DNA of 44,788 nucleotides from Mesostigma viride (taxonomy: Eukaryota; Streptophyta; Mesostigmatophyceae; Mesostigmatales; Mesostigmataceae). This document shows positions 23,414 through 32,625 of the stretch, piece after piece. Position 1 is the first letter of the stretch. Every line of letters begins with the position of its first letter. The DNA lies in the NCBI GenBank assembly GCA_009746045.1, contig RPFO01000346.1, positions 1 through 44,788 on the forward strand, in the 5' to 3' direction. A program made the translations under genes and the position numbers. The notes below the pieces were generated by a model. It saw nothing but the letters and a program-made list of their open reading frames with translations. It was not told where the DNA came from and made no database searches.

Positions 23414-23993
23414 AATCGGGGTTCTTTGAACGGAGTTTCTTCTATACGTGAATGCGGGAACAAGAGGCCGCTGGATGAGCGGCTTATAGGTCGCAGTGTT
23501 TACTCGTAGCTGTTTGGCTAGAGCTTTTGTGATTAGTAGATGCAATATAGTGCATGGTTGAAAAATGAATTAAATAAAATGTGCGTTCCGCGCTTGGGTT
23601 GATTATACCCGGGCGGAACGGGGCGTGAGGTGCAGTGCCCCTGAAAAGAACAACCTACGCATTATTTAATACTAGCCGTGCAGATTCGGGATATTCTACC
23701 CCCGGTCTGTACGGTTAGCGTCTTACTAGCATCCACTAAACATAAGGGTTTAATGACGTCAGTTAGCTAGGGATAAGGGAGGTTTTGCGACTAAAAGCCG
23801 CTCTGGCTGGTTTTGTCGGCCTCTTTCTTTGCTCCCCACCCACCCACCCTTGTCTTGGTTGCCTCTAGGGCAACGTACTTCATGAAGGGCCTTGAACGGC
23901 GTGCCTCCGGGCATGTCAATTAGTGTCACATGTATGCTTCCACTTATTGTTTTAATGAAGATGCTGGTTTTTGTGGGAGCTACGTGGGACATG
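23414..23993. mobile_element. Element C, short derivative
   Basis: 580 bp abutting the long copy. L arm 23414-23834 is, as far as I can read, identical to 22030-22450. A 33-bp linker (23835-23867) follows, then the R arm 23868-23993. The linker starts CCCACCCACCCACCCTT and continues GTCTTGGTTGCCTCTA. Confidence 0.75.
23835..23851 (-). other. G-quadruplex motif in short element C
   Basis: Minus strand AAGGGTGGGTGGGTGGG, identical to the motif in the short copy of element A, at the same structural position (the L/R junction). Confidence 0.75.
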
Positions 23994-24408
23994 AATAATA
24001 TTTTGCTGAGGCGGCTCCGCGGATTCGCTAACCTTTTATTGTCGGGCCCCTTAGGGGGTTATTATAGCCTTGTGCGGGCTGAGTCGCCATGAAGGAGATG
24101 TTGCGACACGCCCCACTTTGTGGTCTTTTATGGAAGCGGCTACCCTCGAGGCTGCTCGGAAGAGGGGGGGGGTCTTCTCCTTTTCTTTGTTCACTGTTAT
24201 TGGGGCAACAGTGATCCTATCAAGTTTTGTTTCCTGAGCGGCGACAGTGCGGGGGAGGAGGGTAATGGCGCCAGGGACTGGGGTGGATCGGGGGGCTCTT
24301 GCTCCTGCATGCGAGGGAGACGAGATGACTACTTAAACCTGCCTTTGGCAGGGGCTCTACTCATTGTTTTCAATCAAATGCTGGTTTTCTTGGGAGCTCA
24401 AGTGTCAT

Positions 24409-25011
24409 AATCGGATTTCTCTGAAAATAGTTTATTAAACAGAATGCGGGAAAGAAAGGGCCGCCACAACCTTGTGGCTGTACATGCAGAAAGGCTTGTT
24501 AGACGAATGGGGACGGCTTGTTGTTTACCGGGGAATCCTACTGGCAACTAGCTTTGCCTTTTGTAAGTCAGGCGCCGTTTGTTTGAACGGCCGGCCATGT
24601 GTTGAATGCTGACGGAAGTTGCGTCAAAAAGCTGTAACAAAATCTGATGTAACCAGCACTCACCAATTGATTGGTGTGCTGCTTGGTTGGGTAGTGTGTT
24701 CAGGGTTGCATTCGAAGAGTACACATGGCCTGACAGCTCAGACGTGTGACAGATGAGCTGGCTGGCTGAATTATTAAATTGTCAGCGTTAGGATATTTCT
24801 GGTTTTGCCGTTTTCCATTTTGACGGTAGGCTTGATAAGCATGGTCGGCGGGTTGTGACCCGTAATTGTTTCTTCCCACCCATCCCACCCTTGGGGGGCT
24901 CTTGCTCCTGCATGCGAGGGAGACGAGATGACTACTTAAACCTGCCTTTGGCAGGGGCTCTACTCATTGTTTTCAATCAAATGCTGGTTTTCTTGGGAGC
25001 TCAAGTGTCAT
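24409..25011. mobile_element. Element B, short derivative
   Basis: 603 bp abutting the long copy: L arm 24409-24874, an 18-bp linker 24875-24892, R arm 24893-25011. It does not contain element C, so the deletion event or copying predates or bypasses the C insertion. Confidence 0.75.
24875..24890 (-). other. G-quadruplex motif in short element B
   Basis: Minus strand GGGTGGGATGGGTGGG: four G-runs with loops of 1, 2 and 1 nt, a variant of the motif in short A and short C, again exactly at the L/R junction. Confidence 0.7.
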
Positions 25012-25171
25012 AAATATGTAATCCTTGTAATTCTGATTGCAACGTTTTTGCGCATTCCTTGCAGATTCCACGTCGCCACACAAGATTCGCGTCTGTCAAC
25101 CACCTGCAAGGTACTTGTTTTATTATTATGCGTTTTTTGGGCAGTCGCTCCCTCTTCTGATTTTCTTGATG

Positions 25172-25366
25172 CCAACGGCCGTTGGACTTGCAAAATCAGT
25201 TTCCATAATTGCTGTTGTGATTTACGTGATGCCAACGGCCGTTGGACCTCCAAAAAAAAGTTCTTGCCAATTTTTTTTGCGTTATTGATTATACGCCAGT
25301 TTTATCAGCCGTTGCATTACGACGTTTTTATCTTAACTTCATTGCTGTAATGCCAACGGCCGTTGG
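25172..25366. repeat. Three palindromes upstream of the gene cluster
   Basis: CCAACGGCCGTTGG at 25172, 25232 and 25353, each preceded by an ATG triplet (GATG or AATG) and a TTGTGATTT-like stretch. They lie in the ~460 bp before the first gene. Confidence 0.9.
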
Positions 25367-25474
25367 CGTTGTAAAATAAAATTGTACTCCGGCTGATGAA
25401 TTAATCCGCCCCTGAAGTTACTAGGTTTACTTACATTGGTTGTGCCAGTTGTGCTTCACGTGCAGTTTTTTTCA

Positions 25475-25729
25475 ATGGAGAAAGACAAGGACGTTTCGGT
25501 GTCGAACCAGGAGAGAGAGGCAGTTGAACGGGGGGCCAAAAAACTGCCAGCCGAAGTTGTTAGAGCGATTGAGAAATTTTGGGATTCAATTCCAGCCATG
25601 GTTGTGATGAAAAAAGATGATGTACAAGCTGAAGTGGACGAAATGCCGGCCTTAATTTCCGACGATGAAGGGGATGGTGTCAACTTTATTCAACCGGGAA
25701 ACAAACGTAAACTGAAACGCAAAAAGTAG
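25475..25729 (+). CDS. Small charged protein with basic C-terminus, unknown
   Basis: 84 residues from ATG 25475 (context TTCAATGGAG); an in-frame ATG at 25436 would add 13 hydrophobic residues. The protein is Lys/Glu-rich, has an acidic stretch (SDDEGDG) and ends in KRKLKRKK, a good nuclear-localisation-type signal. I recognise no family. A CAG six bases before the T-run at 25466 could be a splice acceptor, so an upstream exon is possible. It is the first gene of the same-strand cluster and lies 180 bp before the MYND gene. Confidence 0.45.
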   Translation: MEKDKDVSVSNQEREAVERGAKKLPAEVVRAIEKFWDSIPAMVVMKKDDVQAEVDEMPALISDDEGDGVNFIQPGNKRKLKRKK

Positions 25730-25909
25730 TGCGACCTAAGATGTTTTTAAATGTATATGCCAATTTAATGAAATCATTTTCTGAGGTTGTGAAGGACCTG
25801 ACTGTTTTAAAAATGAATGATTACAATAAATTAGGCAAACACACTAATGGGAAAACGCGTTTTTTTGGCCGCGATGTAAATCTTTTTGTTCGTTTTTTCC
25901 CTGAAAAAG

Positions 25910-26686
25910 ATGGCCGAGATCGCGAATGAGTCCGAGATCGTGAATGAAGTCTACGGAAGCGTCCTTCAAAACGTTTACAAACAAGTTCGCTTTCTGTCGC
26001 GTGGCATATTCGAGGAAGTTCGTGTCGCGCAGGAGAAGACAGGCCGCCACTTGGCCGTTTTATTGGCGTTTGATTCGTTCAGCCAAATGGAGAGGGTTAT
26101 GTACGCCCAGCTAGCTGATATGAACTTCTGTATTCAAGAGGGTTTTTTCGTACCACAGATGGATCTAAGAGCGCCAATAGACCCAACGAGGGAGTTCCGC
26201 CTTTTGGTGTCGTTCATTACAAAGGGGCCAAAGATAGAGTTGGGGGAAGAGGAAGGGGCTCAGCTTGGGTGCACCTACAAGCGCGCATTTTACCCGAATG
26301 TTACGTCTTCCCTGCGCGTGAGGGCTGATGCGTGTGTAGGGGCAGAAGTACCCCTCAACATGAACTTTTTCTTGCTCTCTGACCCGATCGTGAGGGATGG
26401 GGATCCCATGCGTGGTATGCGAAATTGCTCCAAGGAGGGGTGTGGGTGCGACACAGGCCCTCAGAAGTGGTGTAGAGGATGTAGGGATGCCAGATATTGC
26501 AGTGAGGAGTGCCAGCGTGCTGACTGGAGTAGGCATAAGGATAGATGCGAACGTCTGAGGCAAGCAAGACAGGGGCTGGCAGGGGTGATAAGGGGGGTAA
26601 ACAGGACGACCATACTGGATGGAACTCAGGTCGACTTCTCTGAGGTCGACTTCTCCTTCACCTTCTACTACGGTTCTTCCTCATAG
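25910..26686 (+). CDS. MYND zinc-finger protein 1
   Basis: 258 residues. I start at ATG 25910 (AAAGATGGCC, a good plant start context) rather than the upstream in-frame ATG at 25886. The C-terminal part holds a MYND finger around residues 171-212: NCSKEGCGC, WCRGC, ARYCSEEC, then QRADWSRHKDRC. This fits the C-x2-C / YC-x3-C / H-x3-C scheme. MYND domains mediate protein-protein contacts. The N-terminal ~130 residues (LLAFDSFSQMER, FRLLVSF) align with the gene at 31451, so the two are paralogues. No SET domain is present, so it is not a SMYD methyltransferase. Partners are unknown. Confidence 0.8.
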   Translation: MAEIANESEIVNEVYGSVLQNVYKQVRFLSRGIFEEVRVAQEKTGRHLAVLLAFDSFSQMERVMYAQLADMNFCIQEGFFVPQMDLRAPIDPTREFRLLVSFITKGPKIELGEEEGAQLGCTYKRAFYPNVTSSLRVRADACVGAEVPLNMNFFLLSDPIVRDGDPMRGMRNCSKEGCGCDTGPQKWCRGCRDARYCSEECQRADWSRHKDRCERLRQARQGLAGVIRGVNRTTILDGTQVDFSEVDFSFTFYYGSSS

Positions 26687-26764
26687 AAAAACTGGAAATG
26701 TAGAGTAATAATTTGCTTTTGAGGATAACTGGACGCATTTTGGATTTGAAATTTGTGTATTTAG

Positions 26765-26902
26765 TCCTGATTTGTGTTGTAAAATGGTGTAATGGTGAAT
26801 TCTCTTTTTACTTTGAAATTGGAATAAAATTGACCTGATTTGTGTTGTAAAATGGTGTAATAGTGGATTCTCCTTTCACTTTGAAATTGGAATAAAATTG
26901 AC
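26765..26902 (+). repeat. Tandem duplication in 3' flank of MYND gene 1
   Basis: A ~68-bp segment with CCTGATTTGTGTTGTAAAAT and ending GAAATTGGAATAAAATTGA occurs twice. Each copy has AATAAA, so the gene has two duplicated candidate polyadenylation signals. Confidence 0.85.
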
Positions 26903-26950
26903 TTTCGTTTTCTCTCATGCGACTGTAGTGGGTTAAACAACAATTAGTGA

Positions 26951-26964
26951 CCCAACGGCCGTTA
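26951..26964. repeat. Palindrome variant upstream of the F-box-like gene
   Basis: CCAACGGCCGTTAG, one mismatch from the family consensus, about 120 bp before the F-box-like start. Confidence 0.8.
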
Positions 26965-27086
26965 GGGATTGGAAACCTCGCCTAACGTTTGCATATTTTC
27001 TTTCCGACCAAACCTCATTTTTTTTAAAGGATGGACGTCGATGTATGTTATGTGCAGAGGGGACAAGTTTGACGTCGGGGCCGATA

Positions 27087-27991
27087 ATGGAAGGGGATAT
27101 CTCACTGCCGTGGGAAATTTGGACCGAAGTCGCAGCTTTTATGGAGGCGCCCGACGTAGCCCGCTTTGAAGCAGTTTGTAGAGGGGCTAGGGAAGCGGTG
27201 TCGGGGAGGTATGAACCCCAATTCAGCTTTAAGTTAATTTCTGGGTTCGTGGACGCATTCGGGGATGGTCCTCGTACATTGATAACTGAGTCTCTTTTCC
27301 GAGAATTGTATGGCGGGCAAGTAAAGTGTGCAAGCGCTGATATCACCCCCTACACACTCGTCACAAGGGGAATGTATTTTAAGGTATATTGTGAAGAAGT
27401 TGAGGAGGTGTTAGGACGCCAGCCAGCACCAGAGGGACATGCACGAGTAAGGACGATGGGAGGGTTGTTCAGGTCCGAGCGTGCTGAGAGGAGACGTGTG
27501 TTGGAGAGGAATTGGAGGGGGTGGACAGCTCGCTTACGCCAATTGGGAAAGGAAATGGATGACTTGTACGATAATTATGAACTATGGGGGTTAAGGAGCA
27601 TTTTCTGGTTCTGCGATACTCCTTATGACCCGGATGAGGACATTTTTTTTCCTCCGGGGAGGAGAGCGCGTAGGGAGGCAGAATGGGTGAAGCTTTTGGA
27701 GGGGCTGCCTCTGGAGGGGGGAGGAATGGCATGTGCAGTTCTGATCATGGGATTTGATGAGAACGCAGACATGAAGGCCTTATTAGAGAGGAGGTGTAGG
27801 GAGGAGGATATGGCAAGCGTTTTGGTGGAGTTAGCTATGCAGGTCCTCAGCGGAACAATCTTCCCCCGGATTATCTCAAGTTTTTTGGGGGGAAGAAGGC
27901 ACGCTTGCTGTATTTGGCCGAGAGTAGTATGTACAAGTGGAAAGGGGACATGATGTTGTGTTTGGATGAGGATTCTGAAGAGGTTGAATGA
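27087..27991 (+). CDS. F-box-like protein, frame broken near the 3' end
   Basis: Start at ATG 27087 (ATAATGGAAG); an in-frame ATG at 27045 would add 14 residues. Residues ~4-35 (ISLPWEIWTEVAAFME then DVARFEAVCRGAREAV) fit an F-box helix pattern (LP-E-W..V..F....D..RF..VCR..R), the part that would bind SKP1 in an SCF ubiquitin ligase. The rest has no repeat or domain I recognise. The frame from ATG stops at 27953. The +2 frame from about 27863-27892 (C5, T6 and G6 runs) reads FFGGKKARLLYLAESSMYKW and ends at TGA 27991 with an acidic tail, which looks more protein-like. A homopolymer indel is the simplest reading. The substrate is unknown. Confidence 0.55.
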
Positions 27992-28175
27992 TGAAACATA
28001 AATTTCATTCATAAATTTTGAATTCTAATATTGAATGAAATTCGCCAATTTTTGATGATGTGTAAAGCTGATGGCTAAATAATTCAATAAAACACAAAGG
28101 GGACTTAATGTTGAGGTTGAATGGTGAAAGATAAATTTCATTAATAAATTTTGAATTCTAATATTGAGTTCTAAA
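27990..28175 (+). repeat. AT-rich duplication in 3' flank
   Basis: ATAAATTTCATTCATAAATTTTGAATTCTAATATTGA at about 27999 recurs with small changes at about 28132. Confidence 0.8.
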
Positions 28176-28260
28176 GCTGGGTTTGATAATTTAATTATCT
28201 CTAATTCTGTCAACTGTCACATATATATAAATTTGACATGAATTCGGCATTTTTTGGATT

Positions 28261-28372
28261 CCAACGGCCGTTGGACCTCAAAAAACATTTCTAGTGTGGT
28301 TAAAAAGTTGTGGGTATTTTGTTAAATGGAGTGACCAATGGTTGTGATTTATTTGATGCCAACGGCCGTTGG
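28261..28372. repeat. Two palindromes downstream of the F-box-like gene
   Basis: CCAACGGCCGTTGG at 28261 and 28359, both followed by ACCT and an A-rich tail; a one-mismatch copy (CCAACGGGCGTTGG) is near 28728. Confidence 0.9.
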
Positions 28373-28493
28373 ACCTTGACAAACATTGCTAGTGTAGCGC
28401 AACAGTGGTGGATAATTTGTTTAATGGAGGGGCCGTCGCATCTGCTTGTGATTTTTTTAAGCTGAACAGTCACCGAAAATGTCGACATTATTT

Positions 28494-28692
28494 CTCCACA
28501 CCCACAAAAAACTCGTTCCGGAACTGTTCGAAGCGAATAGCACTGACAGGGTTCGAACCCAGGTCCACATTGATGTTGGGGAGTGAGGTAGGCCAGCCAT
28601 CATGTTCCGCACACAAATCTGGCTCGACTCCGATCCCTGGCAGTGCTCTTCGCTTCGATCAGGTCCGGAACGAGTTTTTTGTGGGGTTGGAG
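28494..28692. mobile_element. 199-bp element with ~50-bp terminal inverted repeats
   Basis: Left end CTCCACACCCACAAAAAACT and on through CGTTCCGGAAC to TAGCACTGAC; the right end is its imperfect reverse complement, ending AGTTTTTTGTGGGGTTGGAG. The core contains GGGTTCGAACCC, which matches a Pol III B box on both strands. Size and ends fit a MITE; the core could be tRNA-derived. No open frame of note and no clear target duplication. Confidence 0.65.
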
Positions 28693-29065
28693 CAATAAAT
28701 ACTCTTTTACCGGGAAGAGGCGTAATGCCAACGGGCGTTGGACCTGAAAAATTGTGTGGTTAAATCAAGTGACAGAATATGAATGTGATTTATTTTACAT
28801 TTAAAAACATATGTTATTTGGGAGGACAAGAAAGTTGGTTTTTGAGGTGTGTGTATCTTACGGTTTTGCGATGGAGGAAACCTCTAACAATCCTGATGCT
28901 CTCGTGATCGTGTTTTGTTTATGTGATATCTGTCAAGGCAGCAAGGAGAGGAGTCGCCCGTTGCTGAGAAGCTGAGGACAACTGTACTGGAAAGGTATGT
29001 GGACAAGGACAACTGTGGGTGTGGGGGGAACAGCTTGGTGGACACTATTTCTGACTGGTCCGTAA

Positions 29066-31412
29066 GGCCTCTACCCGAAGGGGGTTGTGAGCCAACGGCC
29101 GTTGGAATTGGAAAAACATTATCTTATGCTTTTTATTCGTTTGATAGGGTGGCAAGCAGCCAGGATGTGTCTTTCATGCAGCTTAGTGGTGGCTATTACC
29201 ATTTTTCTTCCAAGAAAGGCCTCCAAAAAATCTAGCTGAGCATAAAGATGGGCTTGACTGGTTCGTAAGGCATCCACCCTTCCCAGAGGGGGGTTGTGAG
29301 CCAACGGCCGTTGGAATTGGAAAAACATTATCATGTGCATTTCATTCGTTTCATTGGGTGGCAATAAGGCAGGATGTGTCTTTCATGCAGCTTAGTGGTG
29401 GCTATTTACCATTTTTCTTCCAAGAAAGGCCTCCAAAAATATAGCTGAGCATAAAGATGTGGTTGAATGGTTCGTAAGGCATCCACCCTTCCCACAGGGG
29501 GGTTGTGAGCCAACGGCCGTTGGAATTGGAAAAACATTATCATGTGCATTTGATTCTTTTCATTTGGTGGCAGTAAGGCAGGATGCGTCTTTCATGCAGC
29601 TTAGTGAAGGTTATTACCATGTGCCTTCCAAGAAAGGCCTCCAAAAATCTAGCTGAGCATAAAGATGTGGTTGACTGGTTCGTAAGGCATCCACCCTTCC
29701 CACACGGGGGTTGTGAGCCAACGGCCGTTAGACTTGAAAAAAATTATCATGTGCATTTCATTCGTTTCATTTGGTGGCAATAAGGCAGGATGTGTCTTTC
29801 ATGCAGCTTAGTGGTGGCTATTTACCATTTTTCTTCCAAGAAAGGCCTCTGAAAAATCTAGCTGAGCATAAAGATGGGCTTGACTGGTTCGTAAGGCATC
29901 CACCCTTCCCAGAGGGGGGTTGTGAGCCAACGGCCGTTGGACTTGAAAAACATTATCATGTGCATTTCATTCCTTTGAGTGGGTTGGCAATCAGCCAGGA
30001 TGTATCTTTCATTCAGCTTAGTGGTGGCTATTACCATTTTTCTTCCAAGAAAGGCCTCCAAAAATCTAGCTGAGCATAAAGATGGGCTTGACTGGTTCGT
30101 AAGGCATCCACCCTTCCCAGTGGGGGGTTGTGAGCCAACGGCCGTTGGACTTGAAAAACATTATCATGTGCATTTCATTCCTTTGAGTGGGTTGGCAATC
30201 AGCCAGGATGTATCTTTCATTCAGCTTAGTGGTGGCTATTACCATTTTTCTTCCAAGAAAGGCCTCCAAAAATCTAGCTGAGCATAAAGATGTGGTTGAA
30301 TGGTTCGTAAGGCATCCACCCTTCCCAGAGGGGGGTTGTGAGCCAACGGCCGTTGGACTTGAAAAACATTATCATGTGCATTTCATTCCTTTGAGTGGGT
30401 TGGCAATCAGCCAGGATGTATCTTTCATTCAGCTTTGTGGTGGCTATTACCATTTTTATTCCAAGAAAGGCCTCCAAAAATCTAGCTGAGCATAAAGATG
30501 TGGTTGAATGGTTCGTAAGGCATCCACCCTTCCCACAGGGGGGTTGTGAGCAAACGGCCGTTGGAATTGGAAATACAATAAAATGTGCATTTCATTCGTT
30601 TCATTTGGTGGCAATAATGCAGGATGTGTCTTTCATGCAGCTTAGTGATTGTTATTACCATGTGCCTTCAAAGAAAGGCCTCCAAAAATCTAGCTGAGCA
30701 TAAAGATGTGGTTGAATGGTTCGTAAGGCATCCACCCTTCCCACACGGGGGTTGTGAGCCAACGGCCGTTGGACTTGAAAAACATTACCATGTGCATTTC
30801 ATTCGTTTAATTGGGTGGCAATAAGGCAGGATGTGTCTTTTATGCAGCTTAGTGGTGGCTATTTACCATTTTTCTCCTAGAAAGGCCTCCAAAAAATCTA
30901 GCTGAGCATAAAGATGGGGCTTGACTGGTTCGTAAGGCATCCACCCTTCCCACAGGGGGGTTGTGAGCCAACGGCCGTTGGAATTGGAAAAACATTATCA
31001 TGTGCATTTCATTCTTTTCATTTGGTGGCAGTAAGGCAGGATGTGTCTTTCATGCAGCTTAGTGATGGTTATTACCATGTGCCTTCCAAGAAAGGCCTCC
31101 AAAAATCTAGCTGAGCATAAAGATGTGGTTGGATGGTTCGTAAGGCATCCACCCTTCCCACAGGGGGGTTGTGAGCCAACGGCCGTTAGACTTGAAAAAC
31201 ATTACCATGTGCATTTCATTCGTTTCATTTGGTGGCAGTAAGGCAGGATGTGTCTTTTATGCAGCTTAGTGATGGTTATTACCATGTGCCTTCCAAGAAA
31301 GGCCTCCAAAAATCTAGCTGAGCATAAAGATGTGGTTGAATGGTTCGTAAGGCATCCACCCTTCCCACAGGGGGGTTGTGAGCCAACGGCCGTTAGACTT
31401 GAAAAACATTAC
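29066..31412 (+). repeat. Twelve-copy 208-bp array, one palindrome per unit
   Basis: Palindromes (CCAACGGCCGTTGG or TTAG/CAAACGG variants) lie at 29092, 29301, 29510, 29718, 29927, 30135, 30343, 30551, 30759, 30968, 31176 and 31383. Each unit also has GTAAGGCATCCACCCTTCCC, CAGGATGTGTCTTTCATGC and TCCAAGAAAGGCCTCC. 208 is not a multiple of three and the recurring 66-100 residue frames use different phases, so I do not call them genes. Each unit has TCTAG|CTGAG..GGTTC|GTAAGG, an acceptor-like and donor-like pair around ~29 nt. The array ends about 40 bp before MYND gene 2. A short upstream frame at 28871-28975 (CLCDIC motif) may be a first exon, but this is weak. Confidence 0.95.
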
Positions 31413-31450
31413 TTACGTATTACGCACGTGCCAATTGGCGCAGGGGAGGG

Positions 31451-32241
31451 ATGGCGGAGACGGGCGAGCTGGAATCTTCGACCCGCGCTGCGATTGCCTG
31501 CGTGGCAGCAAACGTACTTAACCGGGCTCGCGAGATCCACGGATGGGTACGGCAGCACGAGAAGCGCCTGGGTCGCCAGTTTGCGGTTTTGGTCGTGTAT
31601 GACTCGTTCGCCTCAGTAGGACGACAGATTAATCTCCAGTTGCTGGACATGTACTTCGCCTTGGCTGGCGGATTCTACAAGCCCACGCCGGCGGATCGGG
31701 TTCCACTCAATCGAGACGTCGAGTTTCGACTTTTGGTGTCGTATGTCGGAAAGGTTGGGTGGGACCAGTGGGAGAAAGACCAGTGGGGGAAATTTCCAGA
31801 CGCGAGTGAGGCGCAGCCGAGATTGACCGTATCGGCGAGAGTAGAGGGGGGGGGTTTGAAGGTTTCCATTTTACATTCGGGAATTCCGAGTCCGTGAAAT
31901 TGACGTTTTCACGGATGATCGTTCTCCCGGGGGTGGGAGGGCCGATGCTGGGCTCGCTTCCAAAGTGTTGCTCGAATCAGGCGTGCTCTGTGATGGAGGG
32001 TGTCCACCGCAAGTGCGGGGGTTGTCGAGACGTCCGGTATTGTGCTGCCGAATGCCAGCGTGCGGACTGGGAGGAACACAAGAAGTGGTGTAACAAGTAT
32101 CGTGAGGCGAGAAAGTCTCTCAGCACTATGCACGGCGACGTTACAGACAGCTGGTCTGGTGTCAATTTGGCCGGACTTGTAATTCGGATGGGGGGTGAAG
32201 TGCATTTCAAGTTCAAAGGTGAAATGTTCAAGGTTTTTTGA
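31451..32241 (+). CDS. MYND zinc-finger protein 2, frameshifted
   Basis: Starts ATGGCGGAGACGG at 31451 after a possible acceptor (GGCGCAG). The first frame ends at 31897; the second frame runs to TGA 32241. They join at the nine-G run 31846-31854, where a one-base change keeps the protein continuous into FEGFHFTFGNSESVKLTFSR. The N-terminal half aligns with MYND protein 1 (LVVYDSFASVGR against LLAFDSFSQMER; VEFRLLVSYV against REFRLLVSFI). The C-terminal half has a MYND finger: CCSNQAC, KCGGC, VRYCAAEC, then QRADWEEHKKWC. Both halves are conserved between paralogues, so I read this as one gene with a sequencing error or a recent break. The 208-bp array lies immediately upstream. Confidence 0.75.
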
Positions 32242-32261
32242 GGGGACTAAATCGTACCCCA

Positions 32262-32345
32262 GGGCGATTTGTGAGGCGATGTCCGCGCTGGGGGAACAGT
32301 ACCCCTGTTCGACTGCGTGAGGGGAATGGATTCTGCGACTGAAGA
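32262..32345 (+). pseudogene. Fragment matching the 3' end of the gene at 32626
   Basis: Contains GTGAGGCGATGTCCGCGCTG and TCTGCGACTGAAG, parallel to GTGAGGTGATGTCCGCGCTG and TATGCGACTGAAG at the end of the next gene, where they encode VREVMSALG and the last residues. It has an in-frame stop here. It lies just after MYND gene 2 and probably marks the breakpoint of a gene duplication. Confidence 0.6.
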
Positions 32346-32625
32346 AATTTTGGGTGTGATTTTCTTGCGCCAACGGCCGTTGGAACTTGCAAATTAGGGT
32401 TTGATTTTCTTTGCAACCGGAAGTAGGGTGTGGTTTGCCACGTGGCACCATGGATGTAATTAATAAATGCATAATAAAACATTTTTCGTGCGCCAACGGC
32501 CGTTGGAGACTGAAAACTAGTGTGTGATTTGTGCGCGTAATAAATCTTAAAATTCTTGTTGTTTTTTCAAGCCAACGGCCGTTGACGGTGAGAAATGTAT
32601 ATCAAACGGTGTCGGTGGGTTGCAG
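32346..32625 (+). promoter_or_regulatory. Intergenic unit, first copy
   Basis: Holds palindromes at 32370, 32493 and 32572, a CCACGTGG (G-box-type) palindrome near 32437, and AATAAATGCATAATAAAA as likely polyadenylation signals. It ends with CAACGGCCGTTGACGGTGAG and GTGGGTTGCAG directly before ATG. The whole layout is repeated at 33250-33544. The regulatory role is inferred. Confidence 0.5.

Larger units (their letters stand above)
20911..24408. mobile_element. Element B, long copy (interrupted by element C)
   Basis: Begins AATCGGATTTCTCTGAAAAT and ends GGGAGCTCAAGTGTCAT. L arm 20911-21376 (466 bp) and R arm 24290-24408 (119 bp) are repeated in the short copy that follows. The interior carries the complete C pair (22030-23993); without C it is about 950 bp. 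Short open frames inside show no recognisable domain. An AA(T/A) occurs at the left end, at the long/short junction and at the right end, which may reflect a short target duplication. Confidence 0.7.

Noticed and set aside
967-25011. LTR retrotransposon interpretation of elements A, B and C
   Set aside because: The first unit is not a terminal repeat of the second: it has an extra interior between the same arms. No TG..CA ends, primer-binding site or polymerase are visible.
26933-27346. Minus-strand frame overlapping the F-box-like gene
   Set aside because: Opposite strand of a better-supported gene; Thr/Ser/Lys composition without motif.
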